This document shows, piece after piece, positions 1-8,411 of a stretch of 64,000 bases of DNA. The notes below the pieces were generated by a model. The model did no database searches and was not told the DNA's origin. It saw only the letters and a list, made by a program, of their open reading frames with translations. Both the position numbers and the translations under genes were made by a program. Source of the stretch: Rhodobacter capsulatus (lineage in GTDB: Bacteria > Pseudomonadota > Alphaproteobacteria > Rhodobacterales > Rhodobacteraceae); NCBI RefSeq assembly GCF_003254295.1, contig NZ_QKZO01000001.1, positions 186,001 through 250,000 of the forward strand, in the 5' to 3' direction. The number at the start of each line of letters is the position of its first letter. The stretch's first letter is position 1.

Positions 1-859
1 TCAAAAGGTTGCTTCGGGCTTCAAGGCGGACGTCGCCCACCCCTGTTCGCAGATGGTGTCGAAATACCGCGATGCCGGGCTGATCGAACCCTGGGACCCG
101 GCGAAAATCCCGGCGCTGGCCGACATCGACCCGAAATACCTCGATTCGCCGATCTTCAAGGATGACAAGGGCGTCTGGTTCATCCCGACCGACTGGGGCG
201 CCGCCGCCATCGCCTACAACCCCGAGGAAGTCCCGGCCGAAGACGTCGCCTCGCTGCAGGTCTTCGTGAACCCGAAATATCAGGGCCGGATCTCGCTGCC
301 GAATTCGTCCGATGACGTCTGGTCGCTGGCCTATCTGGCCACCGGCGTCACCGACTGGACCAAGGTCACCGACGCACAATTCGCCGCCGCTGCCGCCTGG
401 CTGCGCGAGGCGCACAAGAACGTGCTCAGCTACTGGGCCGATCCGGCCGAACAGGCGCAGACCATGGCCTCGGGCGAGGTGCTGATCTCCTGGTCCTGGA
501 ACGACGGCGTCACCGCGCTGCGCAACGAAAACTATCCCGTCGCCTTCCAGCGCGAGGCCAAGGAAGGCTCGGCGACCTTCTTCTGCGGCTATGTGAACCT
601 CAAGGACGGCCCCGGCGACGAGGCCCGCGCCTATGATTTCATCAATTCCTGGCTGCGCCCCGAATCCGCCCGCGCGCTTCTGGACAATATCGGTTACGGC
701 CATTCCAGCCTGAAGGCGATGGAGACGATCCCGCTGGAAGAACAGGTCACCGCGGGCATCGGCCCGGTCAAGGCGCCGATCCTGCCGCAAGTGCCGAACG
801 ATCCGCAGCAGCGCGAAAAGCAGCTGGCCGAGTTCGAAAAGATCAAGGCCGGGTTCTGA
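1..859 (+). CDS. ABC transporter substrate-binding protein, polyamine (PotD) type, 5' partial
   Basis: The reading frame is already open at base 2 and gives 285 residues to a TGA stop; the true start and signal peptide lie before the window. The fragment reads as the C-terminal part of a periplasmic spermidine/putrescine-type binding protein (SBP_bac family), with typical stretches such as WFIPTDWGAAAIAYN, SYWADPAEQAQTMASGE and FINSWLRPESARALLDNIGYG. Two cysteines (AHPC and FFCGY) could form a disulfide. Such proteins capture the ligand in the periplasm and deliver it to an inner-membrane permease, whose genes are not visible here. The exact ligand cannot be told from the fragment. A strong hairpin follows the stop. 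Confidence 0.85.
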   Translation, partial: QKVASGFKADVAHPCSQMVSKYRDAGLIEPWDPAKIPALADIDPKYLDSPIFKDDKGVWFIPTDWGAAAIAYNPEEVPAEDVASLQVFVNPKYQGRISLPNSSDDVWSLAYLATGVTDWTKVTDAQFAAAAAWLREAHKNVLSYWADPAEQAQTMASGEVLISWSWNDGVTALRNENYPVAFQREAKEGSATFFCGYVNLKDGPGDEARAYDFINSWLRPESARALLDNIGYGHSSLKAMETIPLEEQVTAGIGPVKAPILPQVPNDPQQREKQLAEFEKIKAGF

Positions 860-868
860 GATCACGGC

Positions 869-890
869 AAGGGCGCCTTCGGGCGCCCTT
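869..890 (+). terminator. hairpin terminator after the binding-protein gene
   Basis: AAGGGCGCC-TTCG-GGCGCCCTT is a perfect inverted repeat with a UUCG-type tetraloop starting 9 bases after the stop codon. There is no long T run. It separates the transporter gene from the glycan island. Confidence 0.65.
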
Positions 891-967
891 CGCCTTGGCC
901 CCGCGGCTTGACGGTTGCGGCCCGGGGTTCTATCGCCAAGGGGCGACATCAGCGAAGGGGACAGGCC

Positions 968-1996
968 ATGCAGATCGGAACGCGCAAGATCGGGCCGGAG
1001 CATCCGCCGCTGGTGATCGCGGAAATCGGCATCAACCATGGCGGCTCGCTGGCCGTGGCGAAGGAAATGGTGCGTCTGGCCGCAGCCTCGGGCTGCGAAT
1101 GCGTCAAACATCAGACCCATATCCTCGAAGACGAGATGACCGACGAGGCGAAGCAGATCTTTCCGCCCAATGCCGATGTCTCGATCTGGGAGGTGATGGC
1201 GCGCTGTGCTTTGTCGCAAGACGACGAGATCGAGCTGAAGCGCTACACCGAAAGCCTTGGGATGATTTATCTGTCGACGCCGTTTTCGCGCGCGGCGGCG
1301 GAGTTTCTCGAAAGCATCGGCGTTTTGGCCTACAAGATCGGCTCGGGCGAGGCGGACAACCTGCCGCTCATTCGCCACATCGCGCGCTTTGGCAAGCCGG
1401 TGATCCTGTCGACGGGCATGCAGACGATCGAGAGCATCCGCGCGAGTGTCGAGATTTTGCAGGCCGCGGGGGTCGAGTTCGCGCTGCTGGAATGCACCAA
1501 CCTCTATCCCAGCCCGCCCGAAATCGTGTCGCTGCGCGGGGTCAGGGATCTGCAGGACGCCTTCCCGGGCGTGCCGGTGGGTTTTTCCGACCACTCGATC
1601 GGGCCGGAAATGGCGCTGGCCTCGGTCGCGCTGGGCGCCTGCATCCTGGAGCGGCACTACACCGACACGCGCTATCGCGTGGGCCCCGACATCATCAATT
1701 CGATGGACCCGTCGGAGCTGCGCCATCTGGTTGATCGGTCAAAGGAAATCTGGATCGCCTCGCGCAACCCCAAGGAACGCACCGCGGCCGAGGAGCCGGT
1801 CTATCGCTTCGCCCGGGCGTCTGTCGTGGCGGATCGCGACCTGCCCGCAGGCCATCTGATCACCGAAGCCGACATCTGGGCCCGCCGCCCGGGCTCGGGC
1901 GAGATCGCGGGTTATGACTTCGACAAGGTGGTGGGCAAGCGCACCACCCGCGCCCTGCCCCGCAACACCCAGCTGAAATGGAGCGATCTGGCGTGA
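968..1996 (+). CDS. neuB: NeuB-family nonulosonic acid synthase
   Basis: 342 residues. NeuB-type enzymes condense phosphoenolpyruvate with N-acetylmannosamine or a 2,4-diacetamido hexose to make a nine-carbon sialic, legionaminic or pseudaminic acid in the cytosol. The N-terminal TIM barrel carries AEIGINHGG at residues 18-26, with KIGSGE and STGMQT further on; a C-terminal SAF (antifreeze-like) domain starts near residue 285 (RASVVADRDLPAGHLI). ATG 968 is chosen over an earlier in-frame start because GAAGGGGA lies just before it and the protein then starts at the family position. It overlaps the next gene. With neuC- and neuA-like genes nearby the nonulosonate role is well supported; which acid is made is not. 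Confidence 0.9.
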   Translation: MQIGTRKIGPEHPPLVIAEIGINHGGSLAVAKEMVRLAAASGCECVKHQTHILEDEMTDEAKQIFPPNADVSIWEVMARCALSQDDEIELKRYTESLGMIYLSTPFSRAAAEFLESIGVLAYKIGSGEADNLPLIRHIARFGKPVILSTGMQTIESIRASVEILQAAGVEFALLECTNLYPSPPEIVSLRGVRDLQDAFPGVPVGFSDHSIGPEMALASVALGACILERHYTDTRYRVGPDIINSMDPSELRHLVDRSKEIWIASRNPKERTAAEEPVYRFARASVVADRDLPAGHLITEADIWARRPGSGEIAGYDFDKVVGKRTTRALPRNTQLKWSDLA

Positions 1997-2730
1997 TCCC
2001 GGGTCTCCAGACACGGGTGATCAACTTGGACCGTTCGCCGGATCGGCTTGCCCGTATTGCAACTGATCTTGACCAGATCGGGCTGGAGTGGCGCCGTCTG
2101 CGTGCGGTCGAACCGGATGCGGCAGGTGATACGGAACAATTTCTTTACAATCGCAACGCGGCGATGCAGTTTCACGGCATCGATATGACACTTGGCGAGA
2201 TTGGCTGTTTCGCCAGCCATGTGCAGGCACTGAAAGAGTTTCTTGACGGCAACGCCGCAGCCTTGCTGGTGCTGGAAGACGATGCCCAACCCGATGCCGC
2301 CTTCGCTCAAGGACTGACGCAAAGCCTCGACACGCTCCGCAACCTCACGGACCTGCGCTGGTCCTGCGTGAACCTTGCGGCCGGTTATCACAAACGAAAC
2401 CGCCCCCTCGCCCCCGTCGGGGACCGGATGCTGCTGCGTGCTTATTACTTTCCCATACTGACGGCGGGGCTGCTCTGGAGCCGAACCGGCGCGCAGTGCT
2501 TTCTGCGGCATGTCGCGACCGCGGGGGCCTGTCTGCCGGTGGATCAACAGCTGCGCCGCCATCTGGCGCAAACAGGGCTGGGGCTGGCCTTCGACCGCCC
2601 GCTGTTGCGGCTGCGCGCGGAAAAAAGCACGATCGACGACCGGCCTACAGCCCGGCGACAGCTTGCGCGGGTGCGGCGAAACCTGCCGAATTACCTGCAT
2701 GCAGCCCTGCACCAACTGAGAAGGACCTGA
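1993..2730 (+). CDS. glycosyltransferase family 25 protein
   Basis: 245 residues if it starts at GTG 1993, inside the neuB stop (GTGA overlap) with GGAG about ten bases upstream; ATG 1978 is the alternative and adds five residues. GT25 (LgtB/LpsA-like) hallmarks are present: RVINLDRSPDR at the N-terminus, GEIGCFASHVQAL, and the acidic LVLEDDAQPD that usually binds metal and nucleotide sugar. The family adds sugars to LOS/LPS or other surface glycans at the cytosolic face of the membrane. The coupling to neuB suggests that it works in the same glycan. Donor and acceptor are unknown. Confidence 0.85.
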   Translation: MIPGLQTRVINLDRSPDRLARIATDLDQIGLEWRRLRAVEPDAAGDTEQFLYNRNAAMQFHGIDMTLGEIGCFASHVQALKEFLDGNAAALLVLEDDAQPDAAFAQGLTQSLDTLRNLTDLRWSCVNLAAGYHKRNRPLAPVGDRMLLRAYYFPILTAGLLWSRTGAQCFLRHVATAGACLPVDQQLRRHLAQTGLGLAFDRPLLRLRAEKSTIDDRPTARRQLARVRRNLPNYLHAALHQLRRT

Positions 2731-2735
2731 GCATC

Positions 2736-3503
2736 ATGGAGCCGGTCGTCCCAGTTCAGGTGATCTCGCTGGCCCGCGCGACGGCGCGGCAGGCGCAGGT
2801 GGCGCAGGAATTCGCCCGGATCGGGATGGCGTACACGATCTTCGAGGGGATCGACGGTGCCGCGCGTCAGGCCGAGTTGCTCGGCCGCACCGATCTGGCC
2901 GCCTGGCATCGCAACATGGGGGCGCCGATCTCGGCCGGGCATATGGGCTGCTATGCCTCGCATGTCGAGCTGTGGCGCCAGATTGCGCAAGACGGCCCCG
3001 AGATCGTGCTGATCTGCGAAGATGACGTCACCTTCACCGCGGACTTCCCGCAGGCGCTGGCGGCGGGGCTGGCGGCCAGCGACCGCTGGGACATCTTGCG
3101 GTTTTCCTGCATCCGCGCCAAGGGGCGGCTGCCGCAGGCGCAGCTTGGCGCCTTCACGCTGATGGCCTATTGGGGGCCCTTCACCGGCAACGGCTGCTAT
3201 CTGATCAAGCGCGCGGTGGCGGCGCGGCTGGCCGCGCGCTTCTATCCGATCCGCCGCGCCCATGACCACGAGCTGAACCGCTTCTTCGACCATGACATCA
3301 GGCTGATGGGGCTTGAGCCCTTCACCGCGCCGCCGCGCGACCGGGGCGAAAGCTTCATCACCGGCACCGCCATGGCCGGGGCGAAGAAATTCCCGAAACG
3401 CAAGCGCCTGCCGCATTATCGGCAGAAGCTGGCGAATTACGCCCGGCGGCTGATCTGGCTGGCCCGCAAGGGGCTGCTTTCTTTCCGCCGCCCGAAAGGG
3501 TAA
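2736..3503 (+). CDS. second glycosyltransferase family 25 protein
   Basis: 255 residues, starting five bases after the previous stop with GAGAAGGA as ribosome site. Same fold as its neighbour: VISLARATAR replaces the usual INLDRS opening, followed by GHMGCYASHVELW and the acidic ICEDDVTF. The C-terminus is strongly basic (KKFPKRKRLPHYRQKLANYA), as in membrane-surface-associated transferases. The two tandem GT25 genes have diverged widely, so they more likely add different sugars than duplicate each other. Longer upstream reading frames in this region are out of context and not used. Confidence 0.82.
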   Translation: MEPVVPVQVISLARATARQAQVAQEFARIGMAYTIFEGIDGAARQAELLGRTDLAAWHRNMGAPISAGHMGCYASHVELWRQIAQDGPEIVLICEDDVTFTADFPQALAAGLAASDRWDILRFSCIRAKGRLPQAQLGAFTLMAYWGPFTGNGCYLIKRAVAARLAARFYPIRRAHDHELNRFFDHDIRLMGLEPFTAPPRDRGESFITGTAMAGAKKFPKRKRLPHYRQKLANYARRLIWLARKGLLSFRRPKG

Positions 3504-3545
3504 ACGGGGCCCGGTTCAAGGTCGTTTTTCGAAGGAGTGTTCAGC

Positions 3546-4688
3546 ATGGTCCCCGCCTGGAAAATCAAGCGCGAGCTGAACCGGATCAAGGATCAGATCC
3601 TGCAACTCCCCCGGACCCTTGCGTCGCTGCCCGGACGCCTGCGCGAACCCGCCCGCCGCAAGGCCTATCTGCGCGATTTCGACCGATTGACGAAACGCCA
3701 TGCCGGGCGGCTGCCCATGGGCCAGAAGATCGCCATCTTCCTGATCTATCAGCCGCATGGCATTTCCCCCTCGGCGATTGCGACCTGCAACTGGCTGATT
3801 TCCGAGGGCTATGCGCCCTTCCTCGTGCTGAATTGCCCGGTGTCCGAGGCCGACCGGGACCGCCTGCTTGATCTGTGCTGGAGCCTGCTGGAACGGCCGA
3901 ATTTCGGCTATGATTTCGGCGGTTATCAGGATGCGATCCGGCTTTTGAACCGCGAGGGTGCGCGCCCCGAACGGCTGATCGTGATGAACGACAGCATCTG
4001 GGCGCCGATGCGGACCGACCTGCTGGCGCAGCTCGAGACCGATTTCGCCGCGGTCGACATCTGCGGGCTGTTGCAGGACGAAAAGGTGATCCACGACACC
4101 AGCGGCGGGCGGCCCAGCACGCGCAGCCATGTCGAAAGCTATTTCTACCTGATCCGCCGCAGCGCCTGGGATCATCCGGCCTTTCAGGCGTTCTGGCGCG
4201 ACTACCAGATGACCGATTACAAGCCGCATACGATCAAATTCGGCGAGATCGGCTTTTCGCGGCAGATGGCGGCGGCGGGGCTGAAGCTTGACGCGTTCTC
4301 GCGTCGCGAAGCGTTCCTGCAGCTTCTGCGCGAGAAGGACGATGCCTTCCTGCGCCAGACCCTGAAATATGCCGCCTATGCCGATGCCGACCGGATCAAG
4401 GCGGCGCGACGCATCGCGGCGCTCGACCCGGCCAGCCCCGGCTGGCGCGCGGCGGTGCTTGACCACATCCGCCGCACGGTGAACCGCAAGCGCTTCAACG
4501 CCTCGTTCCCCTTTGCCAATGATCATATCTTCGGCACCGCCTTCCTGAAGAAAAGCGGCGAGCCGATTTTTGCGAACATGCGCGCCGCCTATCTGCGCGC
4601 GCTGGAAGATGGCGCGGTGGCCGAGCCCCCGGCCGAAATCCGCGCCGAGATCGCGGCGATGGTCGCACAAGCGCGCAGCCGTCGCTGA
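3546..4688 (+). CDS. RgpF-like rhamnan synthesis F family protein
   Basis: 380 residues from ATG 3546, with GAAGGAG eight bases upstream (a GTG three codons earlier overlaps that site and is rejected). It matches the rhamnan synthesis F family (RgpF), putative glycosyltransferases of polysaccharide assembly: KIAIFLIYQPHG at about residue 60, FGYDFGGYQDAIR, and MNDSIWAPM. No membrane segment is evident. It ends the first plus-strand run of the island and converges on the next gene with five bases between the stops. Substrate unknown. Confidence 0.75.
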   Translation: MVPAWKIKRELNRIKDQILQLPRTLASLPGRLREPARRKAYLRDFDRLTKRHAGRLPMGQKIAIFLIYQPHGISPSAIATCNWLISEGYAPFLVLNCPVSEADRDRLLDLCWSLLERPNFGYDFGGYQDAIRLLNREGARPERLIVMNDSIWAPMRTDLLAQLETDFAAVDICGLLQDEKVIHDTSGGRPSTRSHVESYFYLIRRSAWDHPAFQAFWRDYQMTDYKPHTIKFGEIGFSRQMAAAGLKLDAFSRREAFLQLLREKDDAFLRQTLKYAAYADADRIKAARRIAALDPASPGWRAAVLDHIRRTVNRKRFNASFPFANDHIFGTAFLKKSGEPIFANMRAAYLRALEDGAVAEPPAEIRAEIAAMVAQARSRR

Positions 4689-4693
4689 CCGGC

Positions 4694-5452
4694 TCAGTTT
4701 CCGCCGTAGCGCAGCCAGTAATCCCGCATCCAGCCCACCGGGCCGCGGCCGATATTGGGCAGCTCGCCCCACCAGCCCTTGCGGATCAGATCGAGCGGCC
4801 GCGGTCGGCCATGGAAGGCCAGAACCTTGGCGCTGGCGGGCGGGCGCCGCACCGGCAGCACCGCCCCCAAAAGCGCCGGCGGGCGCAGGTGGCGCTTGAA
4901 GCTGATCACCCAGTCGGCGGGCCAGCAGGTGACGGAATGCGCGAAAGCCGCGACGCAATTCTGTTCCAGCCCGAAACGATGCGCATGGCCGTTGCGATCC
5001 TCGTTGAAGCGCTCGAAGATCTGCGGCTCGGCGCCCAGGGTGAAGGCGAACAGGCAGGTGCCCGGCTCCTCGGGGCCCTTGCCCGCCCGCGGCTTCCAGT
5101 TCGCGCCCATATCGGTGGCGATGAAGGGGGCGGGATGGTCAAAGAAGGGCGTCAGATCCGACAGGATCATCATGTCGAGATCGATGAACAGCGCCCGGCC
5201 GCGCAGCCCGTAAAGATCGCGCTGAAACACCCCGATCTTCGGCCAGCCGCCGATCTGCCACAGATCGGGGCGCAGACCGAAATCGGGCACCGGGAAACAT
5301 TCGACCCCCGGATCGATCCCGGTCGCATCATCGGTCAGGCAGACGAAGCGGAACGGCCCCGGCAGATGCGCCCGCACGGCGTTGTAAAGCACGTTGACGT
5401 AATCGGGGCCGTAAAGCGTCCCCCATTTCATGCACAGAACGACGCGATCCAT
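4694..5452 (-). CDS. putative glycosyltransferase
   Basis: 252 residues. Start taken at 5452 because GAGGGGGAG sits directly upstream and the sequence begins MDRVVLCMKWGTLYGPDYVN; the longer frame upstream reads through promoter-like DNA. A DxD-type metal site lies in ALFIDLDMMILSDLTPFF and a conserved-looking GGWPKIGVFQRDLYG precedes it, as in nucleotide-sugar-dependent glycosyltransferases of the GT-A fold. It lies alone on the minus strand inside the nonulosonate island. Family assignment below 'glycosyltransferase' is uncertain. Confidence 0.7.
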   Translation of the reverse strand: MDRVVLCMKWGTLYGPDYVNVLYNAVRAHLPGPFRFVCLTDDATGIDPGVECFPVPDFGLRPDLWQIGGWPKIGVFQRDLYGLRGRALFIDLDMMILSDLTPFFDHPAPFIATDMGANWKPRAGKGPEEPGTCLFAFTLGAEPQIFERFNEDRNGHAHRFGLEQNCVAAFAHSVTCWPADWVISFKRHLRPPALLGAVLPVRRPPASAKVLAFHGRPRPLDLIRKGWWGELPNIGRGPVGWMRDYWLRYGGN

Positions 5453-5482
5453 CGCGCTCTCCCCCTCGCAGCCTTTTGCCGC

Positions 5483-5513
5483 ATTATAACCCTTCCGCCG
5501 GGGGCACAAGCAA
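5483..5513 (-). promoter_or_regulatory. possible sigma-70 promoter for the minus-strand glycosyltransferase
   Basis: A perfect TATAAT on the minus strand at 5488-5483 lies 31 bases before the start at 5452. The -35 is less clear: TTGCTT at 5513-5508 gives a 19-base spacer, TTGTGC at 5509-5504 gives 15. The gap between the two divergent genes is only 101 bases, so any promoter for the NeuC-like gene must overlap it. Confidence 0.4.
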
Positions 5514-5553
5514 TGTAATGGCGACCCGAACAGCGCAGGAGAGAAAGCCCGGA

Positions 5554-6675
5554 ATGACCCGCGAAATCCTCTTCGTCACCGGCACCCGTGCCGATTTCGG
5601 AAAGATCGAACCGCTGGCGCTGGCCGCCCGCGATGCCGGGCTCAAGGTGTCGTTTCTGGTCACCGGCATGCATATGCTCGACCGCTACGGCCTGACCAAG
5701 ATCGAGGTGCACCGGGTGCAGGGCGCCACCGTGCATGAATTCCTCAACCAGCGCGAGGGCGACCCGCAGGACACGATCCTCGCAAAGTCAATCATCGGCT
5801 TTTCCGACATCTTCGCCGAATTGCGCCCCGATCTGGTGGTGTTTCACGGCGACCGGATCGAGGCTTTGGCCTGCGCGCTCGTCTGTGCCACGAATTACAT
5901 CCGCTCGGCCCATATCGAGGGCGGCGAGGTCTCGGGCACGATCGACGAGGTGTTCCGGCATTGCAACACCAAGCTGGCCGCCTGTCATTTCGTCTCCTCC
6001 GAGGCGGCGGCGAAGCGGGTGATGACGCTGGGCGAACCGGCCGAAAAGATCCATGTCATCGGCTCACCGGAACTCGATTTCCACGCCCGGCCCTCGGGCG
6101 TCACCCTGCCCGAGGTGCTAGAGCGGTATGACATTCCGTTTGACGATTACGGGGTGACCTTGTTCCATCCGGTGACGTCCGAGGCCGCGACGATGGGGCG
6201 GCAGGCGGCAGATCTGTTTGGCGCGCTTGACGCCTCGGGGCGGAATTTCGTCGTCATCGCGCCGAACAACGATCCGGGCTCGCGCGAGATCTTTGCCGTG
6301 CTGGAACAGCTGCCGCGGGAGCGGTTCCGGCGGATCCCCTCGATGCGGTTTGCGCATTTTTCCGAGCTGATGAAACACGCCGCCTGCCTGGTCGGCAATT
6401 CGAGCGCCGGGGTGCGCGAGGCGCCGTTTCTGGGCATCCCCTCGCTCGATATCGGCACGCGGCAGACGAACCGGGCCGAGGCGCCGTCGCTGTTTTCCGC
6501 CGATGCGGCGGAGCGGGACAAGATCGGCGATTTTCTGGCCCGCGAATGGGGCAAGCGCTATCCGCCCCACACCGCCTTTGGCGAGGGCCGGGCGGCGGAG
6601 CGGTTCATCGAAGTGCTGGCCGACGAAGGCTTCTGGCAGGGCGGGCTGCAGAAGACCTTCGCCGATCACGGCTGA
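5554..6675 (+). CDS. neuC: NeuC-like UDP-N-acetylglucosamine 2-epimerase (hydrolysing)
   Basis: 373 residues. Hydrolysing 2-epimerases of the NeuC/LegG type turn a UDP-HexNAc (UDP-GlcNAc or a 2,4-diacetamido sugar) into free ManNAc-type sugar plus UDP, the substrate of NeuB. Motifs: FVTGTRADFGKIEPL at residues 7-21, VVFHGDRIEALA, HIEGGEVSGTIDEVFRH and the UDP-binding GNSSAGVREAPFLGIPS. ATG 5554 follows GGAGAG; an in-frame ATG 26 codons earlier has no ribosome site and adds a non-family leader. It is divergent from the preceding transferase and convergent with the dehydrogenase. Whether it is NeuC or LegG in specificity cannot be read from sequence alone. Confidence 0.85.
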   Translation: MTREILFVTGTRADFGKIEPLALAARDAGLKVSFLVTGMHMLDRYGLTKIEVHRVQGATVHEFLNQREGDPQDTILAKSIIGFSDIFAELRPDLVVFHGDRIEALACALVCATNYIRSAHIEGGEVSGTIDEVFRHCNTKLAACHFVSSEAAAKRVMTLGEPAEKIHVIGSPELDFHARPSGVTLPEVLERYDIPFDDYGVTLFHPVTSEAATMGRQAADLFGALDASGRNFVVIAPNNDPGSREIFAVLEQLPRERFRRIPSMRFAHFSELMKHAACLVGNSSAGVREAPFLGIPSLDIGTRQTNRAEAPSLFSADAAERDKIGDFLAREWGKRYPPHTAFGEGRAAERFIEVLADEGFWQGGLQKTFADHG

Positions 6676-6677
6676 GC

Positions 6678-7625
6678 TCAGCCCATCTCCGTCGCGACCT
6701 GTCCGGTGAACTGCCGGGCGGACCAGGCGCTCGCCACCATCTCGTTCACCGGGCGCATAGTGGTGAAGCGCGGCGCGAGCGGGGACAGATCCGCCCCCGG
6801 GCCCTCAGTGACCAGCCGCAGGAAGTCGCGCATCGCGGCCAGAAACATGTCATTGCGTTCAAAGACGTAAGACTGGCTGGTGCGCCGTCCGGGGGTCTGG
6901 AACGTGATCTCGGGGGTCAGGAAATCGACCTCGATCAGGCGTTTCAATCCGACCAATCGCGCGCGGCGGATGAAGACCGGCGAGAGGTAATCCATCGCGA
7001 CGGTGCCGACCGGCCCGCCTTCAGACGCAAGCATCAAGGTGGTGGCGAAATCGACGCCGGGGAACGACGGATGGCCCAGGCTTTCGGCCCGTGCGAGCGT
7101 CAGGCCGGGGAAAAGCACCATCGCCAGATCGACCTCGTGCGAGAGGTCGAGGAGCACCCCGCCGCCTTCGGGCCGCGCGGCGTAGCTGTCGGCGAAGCGC
7201 CAGTTCGCCCGCCATTGCCGCACGTCATGGCCGATCTCGAAGGAAAAGCGGTAGATGTCGGAGAGGTCTTCGGCGGCGAGCGCCCGCAGCGCCGGGTTGT
7301 AGCGCATCATGAAGCCGATCAGGCTGCGATCCGCGACCGGCGCGGCGGCGGCGTAGATCGCCGCCACCTGGTCGGGCGTGTAGGCCAAGGGCTTTTCGAC
7401 GTAAAAGGGCAGGCCCATCTTCGCGCAGGTCTCGATCAGCTCGAGCCGGATCTGGGTTTCGGTGGCGATCACCACGCCATCCAGATCGGTCCGCGCCGCG
7501 AAGGCTTCGGCATCGAAGCTGCGCCAGGGCAGATGCGAGACGGTGCAACCCAGCGTCGTCAGGTTGGCCGCATGCCGCCGCCCGATCGAGCCCGCGCCGA
7601 TGACGGCGATATGCGCGCTTACCAC
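6678..7625 (-). CDS. Gfo/Idh/MocA family oxidoreductase
   Basis: 315 residues from GTG 7625, which overlaps the stop of the upstream SDR gene by seven bases. The N-terminal Rossmann fold shows HIAVIGAGSIGRRHAANL and the family lysine occurs in YVEKPLAYTP. A C-terminal sugar-binding half includes GGVLLDLSHEVDLAMVLF. Members are NAD(P)-dependent sugar dehydrogenases, often acting on nucleotide-sugar precursors. Its position between NeuC- and NeuA-like genes, coupled to an SDR, suggests it tailors the nonulosonic acid or its precursor. The substrate is not known. Confidence 0.8.
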   Translation of the reverse strand: MVSAHIAVIGAGSIGRRHAANLTTLGCTVSHLPWRSFDAEAFAARTDLDGVVIATETQIRLELIETCAKMGLPFYVEKPLAYTPDQVAAIYAAAAPVADRSLIGFMMRYNPALRALAAEDLSDIYRFSFEIGHDVRQWRANWRFADSYAARPEGGGVLLDLSHEVDLAMVLFPGLTLARAESLGHPSFPGVDFATTLMLASEGGPVGTVAMDYLSPVFIRRARLVGLKRLIEVDFLTPEITFQTPGRRTSQSYVFERNDMFLAAMRDFLRLVTEGPGADLSPLAPRFTTMRPVNEMVASAWSARQFTGQVATEMG

Positions 7626-8410
7626 GCCGAGAACCCGCCATCGACATTGACCAGCTGCCCGGTCATGTAGCCCGCCCCCGCCGAACACAGAAACAGCATC
7701 GCATCGGCGATTTCATCCGGTTTCGCCATCCGGTTCAGCATGATCAGCTCGCCGACGCGGCGCTGGAATTCCTCGGAATGGTTGTTGAAGACCGCACCGG
7801 GGGCGATGGTGTTGACGGTGGCGCCGCGCGGCGCCCAGTAGCCCGCCAGCCAGACCGTCAGCCCGTGGATGCCCGCCTTGGTCACGCCGTAAGCCGAGAA
7901 ATTCTTGAACGGCATGCCGTCATAGATCGGGTGATGGGCACCGTTGAGCGCATACATCGACGCCACGTTGATCAGCGCTGCGGGCCAGCGGCCGACGATG
8001 TCGCGATCCATCTGCCGCGCCACCATGAAGGCGCCGGTGAGGTTGGTGCGGAGCGTGCGTTCGAAATCGGCCACGCTCGTATCGGCGAAATCGGGGAAGG
8101 GCTTGCCCGCGCCCATCAGCATCTCGCCGGTGATCGCGGCATTGTTCAGCACCACGTTCGGCTCCCAGCCGTCGGCCAGAACGCGTTTGAAAATCTCGGT
8201 CACCTGGGCCTCGTCGCCCACGTCGAGATCGTAGAAGCGGAAGGCCTCGTTGCCCGCATGGGCGGCCTGCAGCGCCTCGGCCCGATGGCCCGGCAGGTCG
8301 GTCGCGACGACGCGGGCGCCCTGCTCCAGCATCCGGCGCACATAGGTCGAGCCCAGCACGCCGCCCGAGCCGGTGATGAAGATGGTGCGGCCGGTCAGTT
8401 GTTTCGTCAT
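7619..8410 (-). CDS. SDR family oxidoreductase, PtmA-like context
   Basis: 263 residues. Classical short-chain dehydrogenase: TGSGGVLGS nucleotide motif at about residues 13-21, NNAAI, catalytic-type Ser in NVASMY and YxxxK in SAYGVTKAG. It lies one base downstream of the neuA-like gene and overlaps the Gfo/Idh/MocA gene. In Campylobacter and other flagellar or surface nonulosonate loci an SDR (PtmA) sits next to a CMP-sugar synthetase (PtmB/LegF), and the order here is the same. By analogy it may oxidise or reduce a precursor hexosamine. That role is inferred from context. Confidence 0.8.
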   Translation of the reverse strand: MTKQLTGRTIFITGSGGVLGSTYVRRMLEQGARVVATDLPGHRAEALQAAHAGNEAFRFYDLDVGDEAQVTEIFKRVLADGWEPNVVLNNAAITGEMLMGAGKPFPDFADTSVADFERTLRTNLTGAFMVARQMDRDIVGRWPAALINVASMYALNGAHHPIYDGMPFKNFSAYGVTKAGIHGLTVWLAGYWAPRGATVNTIAPGAVFNNHSEEFQRRVGELIMLNRMAKPDEIADAMLFLCSAGAGYMTGQLVNVDGGFSAW

Positions 8411-8411
8411 C

